A stretch of 64,000 bases of DNA, taken from assembly GCA_013398615.1 (NCBI GenBank), contig VZSR01000514.1:8551316-8615315 (forward strand), given 5' to 3'. The notes under the pieces were generated by a model. That model did not search any database and was not told where the DNA came from. It worked only from the letters and a program-made list of their open reading frames with translations. Position numbers and translations under genes: made by a program. The DNA comes from Brachypodius melanocephalos (Eukaryota > Chordata > Aves > Passeriformes > Pycnonotidae). The first letter of the stretch is position 1; each line of letters begins with the position of its first letter. Positions 1 to 12,800 of the stretch are shown here, in pieces.

Positions 1-659
1 CTTCTATTGCTAAATCTTGGCAGAAGGAGGGAGTAGGAGAAAGAGTATCACTGAGAATCAGTCAGTCTCTTCTACCTTCTGCCTTTTTGCAAATAAGCAT
101 TTTTATTCATCATGCAGGTTTTTAAGGACAACTTACTTATATTATCTCTTGGGTAACTACGTTGCTGAAGAAAGTTCAGAAATGCTGTTGATTTTAAGAC
201 TGGTTTCCCAGTTTTATTCCACAAGGCATGGATTTTGCTCAATGCTTTGTCAATACTATTGACAATACCTTGAAAAGGTCCTGCTAAATATGGCTTCTTA
301 GCTATAAAACCTGATTTCTATGATGATGGCATTTTATCACTCCCTCCTCTATCTAATATTAATTATCTATCTAATATTAGACATTTCACAACTGAGACTT
401 AGTCACAGAGCTCAGTAAGGTCAGGAGAGGAGTGGTTGTGCTTCCTTTATCCAATATGGCACAAGAGTGGGCTGAAGAACTGTTACAAGATTGCTTTGCA
501 ATAAATAAGGCCTTTATTTTAAATGAGCTATTTATTTATCATTATTTCCCTTTTTTTTTTTTTGTTCTGTATTGATTGGTTTTTATTGTAAGTGTGTATG
601 TGAAAACCTTTTAATACCTAATACTATATTCATGGTTGCTTGTTTTTCTGTTCCTTAAG
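1..659 (+). other. DENND10: DENND10 last intron (3' part)
   Basis: Non-coding sequence upstream of the final DENND10 exon. It ends in a clear 3' splice site: a T-rich tract at about 636-656 followed by AG at 658-659. It is AT-rich, with a T run near 550. I see no other exon that would join the downstream frame, so earlier DENND10 exons lie before the window. Confidence 0.7.
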
Positions 660-836
660 GACATTTCTCTGAAGACAAAAGAAATCTTGGCTACTTTAGC
701 CTCACTTACTGAAGTTTCTGATGGCAATGAAAAACCAACCCTTAATGCTGAGGCCCTGAAACAAAAGCGATTTCCACCAGCTACAGAAAACTTCCTTTTT
801 CATTTAGCAGCTGCTGAACAAATGCTCAAAATTTGA
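660..836 (+). CDS. DENND10: DENND10 (FAM45A) C-terminal coding exon, partial gene
   Basis: Final coding exon of DENND10, a DENN-domain-like protein that, from family knowledge, acts in late endosome and multivesicular body trafficking and exosome release. The exon encodes 58 residues and a TGA stop. Its frame begins GAC right after the splice AG and runs through a segment containing SLKTKEILATLASLTE, then ends in HLAAAEQMLKI, which I recognise as the DENND10 C terminus. An ATG at 636 lies in the intron and is not the start. Only the 3' end of the gene is inside the window. The gene runs plus-strand and converges on SFXN4, the same arrangement as remembered for human chromosome 10. Identity rests on recall of the C terminus plus synteny. 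Confidence 0.85.
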   Translation, partial: DISLKTKEILATLASLTEVSDGNEKPTLNAEALKQKRFPPATENFLFHLAAAEQMLKI

Positions 837-1440
837 TTTTGATGTACTGCAGTGTTATGGACCAATCCTGAAAAAGCTGTCTCTGCCATCCAGATAGGTA
901 TACCTGATATTTTATATGAAAAACTAAAGGTATGAGTCAATCTCCTAGTTACCATGATGTAATGCAGAATACTGGAGCTTGACTGGGAACAAATGGAGAC
1001 ATATTTGGGAACATTCCTGGTGTCATTATCTCCCCCCAACTCTAACTGTGTACCTATGGCTCCTGTATTTCACACCACAAAGTGAGTGGATGTACAAGTA
1101 GCACAGCCCAGCGTGTCCAGGCTGTGGCAGGGGTCAGTGTAGTGGCTGTTTGTCCTGCACATTCCAGAGGCTGGCCAGCTCTGACTTGTGTTCCTGGGGT
1201 CTGGAACATGGCTGCAGCACATGAGCTGTGACCCCAGCACAGCTGGGATGTGCTGATCTCTGCACAGGGACACCCTGAACGTGCAGCTTCTTTGAGTGCT
1301 CCTTCTGGGCCTCCAGGGAGATCAGCCTGTCAGATGCTGCTCTTGGTCTGGACTGCCTGACACCTGGAAATCCCAAATACATGGACAAGTTCTCTCTTTC
1401 TACTTGAAAGTGGCTAGGCGTGAATAAAGGATCTCTGGGA
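837..1440 (+). other. DENND10: DENND10 3' UTR (probable, end inferred)
   Basis: Untranslated sequence after the DENND10 stop. A canonical AATAAA hexamer at 1423-1428 is the first good poly(A) signal downstream, which would give a 3' UTR of roughly 600 bases. A later ATTAAA near 1838 is an alternative. The cleavage site is not visible from sequence alone. Confidence 0.4.
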
Positions 1441-1949
1441 ATATCTCATGTGGTAGCCTTAGTATGAAAAGGAAGGGGTATTTTGAAGCTCAGGTGTGAG
1501 TTGAGCACCTCTTTTGGACTCTTGCCTTAGAGGTTTCCCCCTTTCACTCCATCCCATGTCTCCAATGGAGGGATGAGATACAGGATTACTGTGCTTGAAG
1601 TGGGACTTCCTAAGGGGGTCATGGACAGGTGCTGCCTTACAGCTGGACTCATTTAAGAAGCTGTTGGGGCTCTCAGCTGAGAAGAGACCTGACCATTCTT
1701 GATCCACGTGAGAGAAAGTCAGATGAGTCAAAGCCTTATGCACCAGGAATGCTCAAATGGCCAGGTGCCACAGGTAGAGCAGCAGCTTCCTGAATGACTG
1801 GACCTGTAACACAGGTACTGCCTGATGGTGCTCTGTGTAAATTAAATCTAAATGGAAACTTCTGAAGTCATAATGAAAACTGGGAAAGAGTTCAGAGAAA
1901 ATTAAAATTTGCCTACTTGTTTGATTGCACAGCCATAACTCAAGAGTGG

Positions 1950-2006
1950 TGATTTTTTTTTTTTTTTTGGTTTTTGGGGTTTTTTTTGTTTTGTTTTTGT
2001 TTTTTA
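1950..2006. repeat. T-rich low-complexity tract
   Basis: About 57 bases of almost pure T with scattered G (T16, then TTTTTGGGG, then T and G mixtures). This is simple sequence, possibly a decayed poly(A) tail of an element on the minus strand. No flanking element was recognised. Confidence 0.8.
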
Positions 2007-5000
2007 ATTGAGCAGCCTGAAACTAACTGCTTTACAATCTTCTGAGAAGAATTTAGAGTCTGTAAGGAAATGTTCTGAACCAAACAATCTGTATTTGTTC
2101 AGAAATGTCCACAACAAATCAGTCAATTCTGCAGTAGCACTTTGTTATAAGAAAAAAATAACCTTTTTCCTGGCCTTTGTACAGGTATGCTGTAGCATGT
2201 GGTTTTACATAGAGATTTTATACTTATGATTAAAACTTTAGTAACCAATATTTATATTGTTAAATAATTGGATGTTTGCTATTCTGAAACTGGTAGAGCT
2301 CATCAATAACTATGTGTAAGCAATATTGGTTGGGAAAAAAGTTGTCCTTTTGCTATGTATGATACCTTAAGGAAATCTGGTTTAGAATGTGATTAAGGAA
2401 TGTGGCATCTGTGTATACAATGGGTGGTTATTACAGTCAGGAAATGAAAGTGCTTCAGAACAATCCCCTATTTTCAGGGGTATAAAATTCTGCTTTAAAC
2501 ACTTAGTCTAAAGTTTAAATTCTGAACACAGTAGCATGTTATTTTTTTTAACTTCTGAGAAAAATACTGCAACTGCCTTTGTTTACCTGCAAGTGCTCTA
2601 CAGCTTTTTTTCCCTATTTGCCCATTAATGGTTTTGTTAATGGTTCTTTAATATTGCTGCTTCTCTTTTGGGACCTATAAAACAGTTGGATTAGAAGAAT
2701 TGCAAAACTGTGCTGAAAATTCTATTCAGGAACTATAAAGTCCACTGAACTGGAATTCTTTCACCAAGGAAAACCTGAATCTGCTTCAGCCAGCTGTCTT
2801 AACACCACAGTGTAACTGAGAAGAAATTCCCACCCTTTCTTATTAACAGACTGCCTTAAGGCATATCTGGAGACAACCACGCAAAGCAGAGGAGCTCATT
2901 TGCAAACTAAACCTTGAATGCCTGTTTTGATTTCTGTTCTGGAAATGTTTCAGTTGAAAATCTCAGTGTTGTATTAGATCTCCTGACGTTTTTGCAACAC
3001 AGATGAAATACAATTTTGCACTTAAGGAACTGGACTCATAGCATGCCTATTAAAAAATTCCTGAACAGTCTACCCTTTAATTTATGTAAATTTATTCTTG
3101 CATAGTTGTGACCATGGAGCCACAGGCCTTAGCTCTTAGTTTTGCAATACTGGGATTGAGCTGTGGTTTGGTCTTTAGGTTGGAAATGGTCAAACACTTC
3201 TATCATTGCTGACTTTATCATCAGCACAATATTTATTGGCCTCCCTCAGCTTCAGTGCATTCAAAGGATTGTCTTAATATTCTTGCATTTTCTTAATGAC
3301 TTTTGACACTGTTTCTTTTCAAAAATGTTTAAAATAAAATAGAAAAGTTTGCAAGGTCAAGACAGGAAAGTCATTCTACTTTTTTCTCACTTCCCTTTCC
3401 CCAGGATGCACACAAGCTGACTGTGGGTGCAGTTGCTCTTTTGCAGTCAGGTGACATCCTTTCTTCCTCCTAGAAGCAAAGGCTGTTTAAAATGGAATTT
3501 TCATTCATACTTTTTCATCTTACTACCTTTCTGTTCTTGGAGAAATACAAAAGGGTGAATGGTTTTCACCATACCATCTCCACTAGGTTTGCAGAAATTG
3601 GAAGGTAAAGCGTGAACAGGTTTGCAAAGGAGAGCAGGATAAACACTCAGTCCCTGCAGTTGAGATTTTGCTGAGTAAATTGGGTTACTTGCTTTCATCC
3701 CTGGAGTTTTAGTTCCTGGTAGGAGCTGCCCTGCCCTGTTTCCCCTGCAGGCAAATGTGTGAAGGGGGAATGTTCAATGGAGAGCAGTGTAATGCTTTGT
3801 AACCTGGAAAAACCTGACACAGGATATCTGACAGAATCCATCTTAAACATCCTGGCTGCTTCTGCCAGGCTTTAGCCTCTGACTGCTCCTGAAATGGCTA
3901 CTGGGGGTTTAATTGTGTGGTGTGAGATGTCAGTTGAAGCAGCTCCATTTCTAGATAAAAAACAAGCCATAAAGCTCAGTGTAGGGAGTTCCCAGCTGCC
4001 TTATAGTGCCTTACACCCTGCCCTGGGCAGCTGCCTGGCTGAGTCAGAGCATCTCTGGTCAGGTGAATTCATTCTTTGGACCTGTTGAGTGATGAGGGAT
4101 GGGAGGAGACTCCAGAGCCTGGGCAACAGCTCCTTCCTGAGGGACACTGCAGCACGTGGTGTTTGCTGTCTGACAGGGAAGGAGCTGCACTGCAGGACTC
4201 CCTCCTTGCCTTCATCCTTCCTTCTTCCATCCCTGGTATGTTACAGGCCTGGGGGTAAAGCAGGGACACAGTTCCAGCTGAGAAAGGCTTTGATCTCAGG
4301 ATTTCTTAACATGGGAGTGGCTGATTTTTTTTAAAGCTACATTAAAGGGGCCTGAAAGCCTCACTGGATTTGCCTACATTTCAAGATGACAAACTGAGTG
4401 GGTGAGCCACAGCATCTTGTGCTGTACTAAGACTTCTGTTTTCCTTGAAGCTGAAAGCTTCCATCTGTTGTCATTCACCACAACTTAAACTGGTTCCACC
4501 ACTAATGCACTGTCACTGAACACAAGGGCCAGCTAAGGCAGGAGACAGACCTGCCTTGGGCTGGTATGTTGTTAATCTATTCCACATTACAAAAGAGAAG
4601 ATTTCCTCTTCCCAGATCCCTCAAACATGATGCTTTGCTGCTTGTCCCAGTCTTGTTCCCTGACTTGTACCTCTGGACTACCAGGTGTCTGGTCCTGGCA
4701 GTTCTTATCTCAGGGACTAGTTCAAGGCTGGGGATGCCAGGGCCTTTTTAGCAATGTATTTTCCATGATTCAGGAAGCAGCTGAATCAGCCAGGCAGGCG
4801 CCTGCCCTCCTCTTCTGGAAAATTCCAGTTAGGGCAATAGAAACATTTATGAGAATGAGGGAAAGGGGTATTTAATAATCCTGAGGGAGCTGAGTTTAAT
4901 ATGGCAAATTTCAACTCGAGTATTCAGTAAGGAGCTTGTGGAGTTTGAGAAGGGGCAGCTGTAATAACAGACACTGTTACCAGACCTATTCCAGAAGCCT

Positions 5001-5454
5001 TACTCATGGAGTTGTAATGACATCAATTTGCTTAAAACATCCAAGTGTGTTGCCAGTGAATTTATAGCTTGTCTAGTTACCATGACAATCGAAAGTTCAC
5101 CAATATATTCTAGTTGTTGGCTTTGCTCTACTCTTAGGTTTTGGGTTGTTTTCCTTGTTCCCACTGTGGTTCATGTAACTAGCATTTACTTTAGCCATTC
5201 TTAAATTATGTTTAAAAAAGGAGTGGGGAGAGGTGCAGGTCTTCTGTAGTGCCAGTTAATGTTTATAAGGGGTGGAATCAGACCCCTCCTGCATTTGCCT
5301 TTGGTATGTGACTGAAACAAGAATAGAGAAATATGGTTTAGATAATTTAACTGCAGGATGTTATCTGTGCCTCTGCTGTTAAAGTTTTGGAAGGAGACAA
5401 ACATTTCACCCAGAGAGGCAGGCTGAGGCTTCAGCCTATTCCACCTGACCCTGT

Positions 5455-5520
5455 GGTAGAATCATGGAATGGTTTGGGTTGGAAGTGACTGTAAAGATCA
5501 TCTAGTCATGAGCAGATGAC
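5455..5520 (-). repeat. CR1 LINE 3' end fragment
   Basis: Plus-strand reading shows AGAATCATGGAATGGTTTGG followed by TTGGAAGTGACTGTAAAGATCATCTAG. This is the reverse complement of the 3' terminus of avian CR1 elements. Only about 65 bp remain. CR1 copies are usually severely 5'-truncated, so such fragments are expected. Confidence 0.8.
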
Positions 5521-6788
5521 ATTTGGCTCAGCAGACCCTTTGGTTTAACACAACACAGTTATCTTCTTGACTCTAATGAGATTTTACCATGTACTGAAGA
5601 ATATCACCCACAAAGGCTGAGTGAGCCTGCAGAGTTCAGTAGGTGTAAACAATCCTTTACCTTTAAAAATTCACTCCAGTCCTCCAGTGGAGTAGTGCAA
5701 ACTCTGCCAGTTACAGACAGTATCCATATGGTCTTCCTGGAACAGCTTTATAGCATGTTCCTCTCCAGTTCCAGGTTTGAGGATGTGCTGCTGCTCCTCT
5801 CTCCTCTTCCCTTGCCTGACCTTCCCCTCCAGTAAGTTTTTAGAGGAAGGCTCAAAAAAGGCAGAACTCAAACAAGAAATTAAACTCACCCCCCAACTTC
5901 CTGCTTTTGTTCAGTGCCAAAAGCACACCAAGAATCTCTTCTTGCAAGACCCCAGGCCTGCTATTTTTCCTTACTTTGCTCTATGCTGCTCTCTTCCTGA
6001 TTGGATTGGGTAACCATTGTTTTCCTCACTGTAAAAAGAAATCCCATCCTCCAGCAATGGGAGAGCAGTGACCTGCATACCATGTCCTAAGGATGTCAAA
6101 TTATGGCACACTTTGGAAGCTGCACTTGTGATAATCATTTTCACATAAATAATTTTATATTATTTACTGCATTTCCATCCTTATCACACAGCCTTAGCAG
6201 CACCTCACATAACTACAGGCAGGGATTGTAGGAGAGGTAGCTAAAAATCATTGAAGATGTTGTCATAATCACAGGGTCTCCTGTAATAACCTGCAATATT
6301 CTACTACCATCAGGGTTGCTTTGTCTAATATCACTTCAAGGGCTGCCTCACTCATGTCTAATCCTCAAAATGAGCATTGTCAGATCACTGAAAAAACATC
6401 CAAGTGTTCTGAGAAAAACCTGCTGGACTTTACCCACAGGGGTACTGATATCAAAGCCTTCAGCAGCTGGGTTCCTGCAAAGAAGCACACCAAAAGCTGC
6501 AGCAGCAGAACAAACTTCTGTACTCAACAGTTATTTAATTAAGAAATCAATCACCTGAGGAAGCACAGAACACAGTTGTGACAAAGGCTGTGTTACAGTG
6601 CTTTTTATGTGCCTCCAGGCCGGGGCTGCCAAGGCCACCTTGCTAAGTTCTGCCTCTTACAGGCCACACCATTGTACACTGGATCTGGCACCTTGGCCAC
6701 CACGGAATCACAATTCAGTCACAGATGTCAGTAGTGCATTCAGAATCCACTTGCACCAGAGCACACATTTATATATAAAAGCCAGGCT

Positions 6789-6866
6789 CTAAATTCCCCT
6801 GTTGTAGAAGAACTCTGTTTCTTCTGTAGATGACAGAATTTCGGGTTCAAGGTCTGCTCGCTTTAT
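6789..6866 (-). CDS. SFXN4: SFXN4 final coding exon 14 (residues 295-319)
   Basis: Seventy-eight bases including the TAG stop. The reading ends STEETEFFYNRGI, close to human PTEETEIFYHRGV. The acceptor is CCTACATTGCAG. The 3' UTR continues to lower coordinates. Confidence 0.92.
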   Translation of the reverse strand: MKRADLEPEILSSTEETEFFYNRGI

Positions 6867-9800
6867 CTGCAATGTAGGAAAAAAAGGAATCAGCACCACC
6901 AGGGCCTGGTAAGTGGATGTTAAGTCCAAGTTACTGCATTGCACTTTGCACAAATTCAAATACTGCATTCAGTTATTTGGGACTTTGAGGGATTTGTTGT
7001 TGTTGTTTCGGGGCTTTTTGCCTTTTTTTTTTTTTTTTTTTTTTTCCTCCTCCAGCATTTTCTCCATGTGCACATATATGGGAAGAAATACTTATTATTT
7101 TAATATGGTGACATTATCTCTGTTCACTATAGAATCACAGAATTGTTTAGGTGTGAAAAGACCTTTAGGATCACCAAATCCAGCTGTAAATATATTTGGG
7201 TGACACACAGAATTTCTGCTGTGGGCTGAGCCATTGGGAAGCCCAAAGGGCATCAACCACCCTCATCTCAGTACATAATTCCTCAAAAGTCCCCTCATTT
7301 ATGTTCAGTTTTCTTGGTTGTCATAAAAGATTGAGAAATCTAAAGAACACCCCAAAAAGCTAAAATGCCAGAAAATTTAGGCAAATAAAAGAAGCCAATG
7401 AAAATTGCAAGAGCTCAATCTCTGATTTGCTAAGAATATTCACAGAGAGGAAAAAATGCAGAAAGGCTCCTCTCTCATTTGGCCTTCTCCAAAGCCCAAG
7501 CTTTGAGGAGCTACATCCTCCATTTAAAACTGCCAGGAAGCCATTCTTTCCCAGGGAACAGATTACATTTCCCAGCTCAGCAAGGCAGGGTGAAGAGATG
7601 CCACATGTGAGCAGATTTACCTCTTCAGTGAACTCAGGCTAGCTTTGCATGACAGAAAAAAATATCATCTACATCCTTCCTTTCTCCTGCAGGACTGAAG
7701 GCAGTGCTGGAAGAGCCTTGGCTTAAATCTTCAGCATACTTCTCCTGACCTTGCTTGCTTCAGACTGTTGTGAAAGTCTGATAAATCTACATTGGAAAGT
7801 GTAAATATAAATAACATACAATGCAACTCAGACCTCAAAAGTCCTGTGAGCCTCTGCCTGGTACACGGCCCTTCACAAGCAGCCTCTCTGCTGCCCCATT
7901 TTAGATGTACAACATTAATCCTGTTGTTTTTTTAATATCTGGCCTTCAGACTGCTGGCCATAGTTCTGAAAGGTTGATTTAATGTCACAATAATCTTAAA
8001 TCAATTCCTGTGAAAGGACTTACCTCCCCACACTGTGGGAACATACTGAATGAGACTGGCAGCATCCCTGCCAGCACTGACATGATCACAAACATCCTCG
8101 CTGGACCCAAAGCACGAGGGTTTTTAACCAATCTTGCTCTGTCCAAGACATTGAAAAAAGTATGTCAGTATACTGAAAAATAACCTGACAGTGACACAAA
8201 GAGCATTAGCTTCTATTTTACTGGTTAGAATTACACTGACATTAGTAATAATCTAGGCTTATGGTTCCTAAAGATGTTTCCTTACTTCATTTCCTATGTT
8301 CTTACTCTTAACTTCCTGTGCTTTCCCTTTGTTTTGTGCTTGCCTGCAGCATTTTCAAGCTCAGACTGTCAAGATTAAGAAAAAAAGCATCAAGATCAAA
8401 GTAACAAAAGGAGAGAAAGTACATTAAGTGCTTTAAAGTGTCTAAGTTCCCTGATTAAGATTTTTCTTGCATTATCCTCTTTCCTTACACATTTAGTTCC
8501 TGTGGGCAGCCCTATTTTACCTTGTGCAAAAATTTATTACTTGACATATATATTTAAAATTTTATTTTGCATCTGCATTTGTCTTCTGGTAACAGGAGTC
8601 CCTTAAGCTGATAGGGAATCAATTTAGGCAACACCAAATTTTCTGACAGAGATGATCCCTACCTATGCTATTTATGTGACAAAAGATCATGACCAAAAGC
8701 TCAGAGCAGGCTAAGAATCCTCTCATAAAGCATACAATGTATTCTTCTTAGGATACGGGATTTAAAATGTTGAAAAGCAAGAACATGCTTTACAATAGGT
8801 GGAAAACTATTTGAAACTTGGGATCCAGCTTTAGTTGCAGATTCAAGTGCCACGTTACCTCTTCAAAAATACAAACCTAAGCTAAGTGCTGTAAGCAATC
8901 TTGATACAGACATTGAAACTCAAATCTTAACTTAAGGAACCTAAGGTAGGTAGGTGGTGGAAAACAGCCTGTCAGGAGAGCACAAACATGTTTCCTGCAT
9001 GGGAGCAGAGAGGAAAACCTCATTCCTGCAAACTTTGGAGCATGGGTTCAGACATAACCAGATTCACTTAATGATCTCAAAGAACCACAGCAGCATCTTC
9101 CCACATCATCACTTCCAGCAAGACAACCAATACTGCAAACCCAAGGAAAACCCTGGCAAATGGTACCAGCCAGACTGGAAAGCAGAGTGCCACTGAGCAG
9201 GCACCCCCAGCCCCTTGCAGTGCCTCTCACCTCTGCATGCAGTACATGAGCACTTCTGGCAGGAAGAACGTTGTCCCAAACAAGACTGCTCTGGACAATG
9301 CTGTTTCCTTAACAGCCTTCAGGGAGAGAGCAAAACAAGTGCTGTCAAAAGAGTGCTCTGGGCAGCTTCAAACATTGCCTGCTTCCCTGAGAGCTTCTTT
9401 GTCCTACACTCTGGAGTTTACAGCAACAGGTTAATGAGAGATAACAACACCCGTTAGAGGAATCCTTTCTTAAATGGAAACTGAGAGGCAAGTACTCTGC
9501 TTATGACTGAGAAATTCCTTAAAAGGAAGGTGAAACTACTGAGGAGTCTTCCTGCCATGATAATAATTTTGCTAAGACTTGCTTTTTAAAGTTGTGCTGA
9601 ACTTCATACAATTGGTTATACCTTCTGGGCATCCTGACTAGCCCGTGTTAAATCTGAAGTTCTCTCTCCAGCTGTCCCCAAATCCTTATGCTCATGCAGT
9701 TCTTTCCACAATACAGGCCTTTTCTCAGAGGTGTCCCATCAGAGGATCCAAGAGTCTTACCTCCTTCTGGAGGTGACCAGGGAAAACAGAACTGTCTGTG

Positions 9801-12800
9801 ACAGTGTCTCTGGTCCTCACTATATTGATCTGAGGAGGCAGCCAGCCCTTGGTGACACAAAAGTTGAGGAACCTGGTTCCAGAGACCTAATCCAAGCCTG
9901 CCCAAAGATTCAGCACCTGATGTGGGATTCCTTATTCAATATATCCAACCCTATCTACTCTCAGCATCACATTCTGTTCTCAGCAGGGAATGAAAGGCAA
10001 GTCAAAAACGTTCTCCAGCCCCTCACCTACCTTCTCACCAGCCTTCTTAGACACTCCTATAACCTTGCCATTCCTGTCCATCACTTCTATCCCATTATCA
10101 AATTCTGGGCTCCTCACCATGGCCACAGTAAATGCACTGGTCAAACCTGCAGGGTTAAAGGGGATTTTACTTTAAATGTCCCTCAGGCCAGCTGCACGAT
10201 GCACAGTTTGATTCTACTCACCAAACAGAGGAGCAGGTAGCAGTTTTTTGACGACAAGTTGCATTAATGAGCTCTTCAAGGCGTAACGATTCACGAAGGT
10301 AAGAGGGAGAGCCTAAGGCATGGAGAGGACACAGGCACCTTCCATTGAAAAAATGTGCAGCATTTCAGTGTAACAGCTTAGGAAAATAAAGCTGTGACTG
10401 ACTTAGTACATGGTTACCATCTATGAAAATAAACAAATGCCTTGGTTTAACATTCCAACAAAATATATGCCTTCTCTAGTTAATGAAGGTGCTTGTAATC
10501 ACTCTTTTAAATATGAATAGAAAATATGGTAAAAAAAATTCAATATTATTATGTAGAGGGCAGCAGCAGTGTGAATACAAAGACAGAAAAAAGAAAATAA
10601 TTACCTCTGATATATTCCTATATATATTCTAATATTCCTTGGACATTCTTCCAACTGCATTTTGTCACACACTCCTCTCTCCCCCAAACAGGAAATCTGG
10701 TTTACTTCTGTATTTTTCCTGATTCTCTGCACTTTCAGCCCAATTCTATATTCCCATAATACACCTGCAGGAAGCTTCATTTAGGAATAAATGGCCAGGA
10801 CACCAGCTGGCCCTCTGAGACTCCCCTGAAGGACAAAGGGAAGCACTCCCATGATGACCCATGGGCAGGGCTGCCTCCCCAGATTTCTGTAAGACCTGAG
10901 CAATCCTGGCCAGCTGTTTTGCCCTGGTGAGGATGAAGAGGTGAGACTCCCTCTAACAAAAGCAAGAAGAATTACATTTTTCTGCCAGAAGCTTATAAAA
11001 ATCACTGCTTCCTGTGGAGGGGTGAGGAGAGGCATTACAGAGACAGCTACACTTGTGATGAGTGTCATGGTGATACCTGAGCTCATTCTGATGTAGCAAA
11101 CTCCAGAAATCACAAGCTCCTATTCCAGCAGAGAGCACAGGGTCAGCTCCCTTCTGGAAGATTAATTTCCCTGCATCCAGTGCAGTATTTCCATGGCTGT
11201 GCTGTTCCTGGGATTTGAGCAAACACTGTCCAGTAGTGATGCCTGCAGATCTCACCACTTGTTTGGAGTTAAATCTCTTCCACAGCACCACACCAAAAAT
11301 CAGCTACAACACCCCAGTGGCTCACTCTGTGTTTGTCAACACTGGCCAGTTCCTCTCACTACCTGTTTGCTAAGCTTGCAAAACAATAAAGAAAATGACA
11401 CAAAAGGAAGCATCAGAGGAAACCAAGCAAAATAATGGCTGACAGATGATCAGAAAGTATTCTTATTCTGAACAGTTCTGTGACAAGACATCATAGCAGA
11501 GCACCAGAGCACAGTCCAGAAGGGTATCTGGGATTGTGGTTACCTCAGTGCCTACTCCTTTTCAGGAGAGCTTGTTAGGAAAGCAATCATTGAGCAAATA
11601 CTTACACCAATACAGGCTGCATAGGAAACGGCTCCCAAGCCAAGCAAGATCTGCTTTTGCTGAAGTGAGTATTCCTAAGGACAGAAAGAACCGCACTGCA
11701 TAAGTATATGGTAAAATGCTTGCAAATCAAGTTCAAAATGGCATTTGCACAATTAGGATGATTACAAAAACAAAAATCAACACTCACTTCAGCCTTTGGG
11801 GTGCCATTTCCATTTACCAGAGTGAATGCTGTGGTGTATGCATGAAACACAAACTGCAGAAACAAGAGATTGTAAGAAAAATTGAATTCAGGATTGAGAC
11901 CAGAAGACCTGTAAAAGTAGAAAGAAAGAGGCAATTACCTGTGAAAAAAAAGCAAGCCTTGCCTGGTGCTGAACAGATGAAACGATGACCTAAGAGGAAA
12001 AATGCACCAAAAAAATGTGGTTTGAAGAGTGTAGAGGTTTTTGGTGCAGGAGAACTGCTGAGGTACCACTGGCAGCAGTGGCAAAGGCTCCAGCCAGTGC
12101 CCAAAGCCATCAGCCTTGGTTCTAGGCTACCACATTCTCTTGTTACATAGAGGTGACATGCTCATTTTTCTGTTCAACAGAAAGCACACAGGTATGTACA
12201 AAACACAGACACATGGTGGTAAAACATTATGTGCAAAAATCTTGCAGCAAGATGCTTTCTTACCCAAAAGAAAAATGCATTTGTGCCTGTGAAGCTTAAA
12301 ATAGATGCAAATAAAATAACTAAGGTAACAAAAGTCTAATTAAAGAAATGATTGAGAAAGGGTCAGATTGGTTTTGCTGGGGATATGAACACTAACTTAC
12401 ATCTAACTGATCTAAGATCAAAGATTTTAGGAGTCAATTCCCAACTTCTTCTCAAATCCAGACAGTGAATAAAAACTTCAGCTTTAACAAATCACAACCT
12501 TTCTTGAGGTTTCAAGCTCAAAAAACAAAGTCAGTCAAGATAATAATACAAAATATTGAATAAGAGGAAGGCTGAGAATCAGCAAAGCCTCAGAGAAGGA
12601 TCAGTAATTCATTTAATATTAGTGGTTCAACCATCTTTATTATTAATGCCAGCACTGACTCTAATCACATCTATGAGAGCACATTAAGCTGTAAATATAA
12701 AAAAGAAGTATTTCTACTACTTCTTCCACTGCTAATTTTATAACAGCCGTCAAGACTTTCATTATACTTTCTAGAAGTGCCATGTAAGTTCATGCTGTTA

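Larger units (their letters stand above)
1441..6788. other. Convergent intergenic interval DENND10/SFXN4, including the SFXN4 3' UTR
   Basis: About 5.3 kb between the probable DENND10 poly(A) region and the SFXN4 stop. It contains a T-rich simple tract at about 1950-2005 and a short CR1 remnant near 5455. The right-hand end must hold the SFXN4 3' UTR. A minus-strand ATTAAA (TTTAAT on the plus strand near 6534-6539) is a possible poly(A) signal. The open frames here are short, overlap on both strands and carry no recognisable domain. Confidence 0.55.

Noticed and set aside
9731..10240. 169-codon plus-strand open frame
   Set aside because: It is antisense to SFXN4 exons 10 and 11, whose splice sites and homology are clear.
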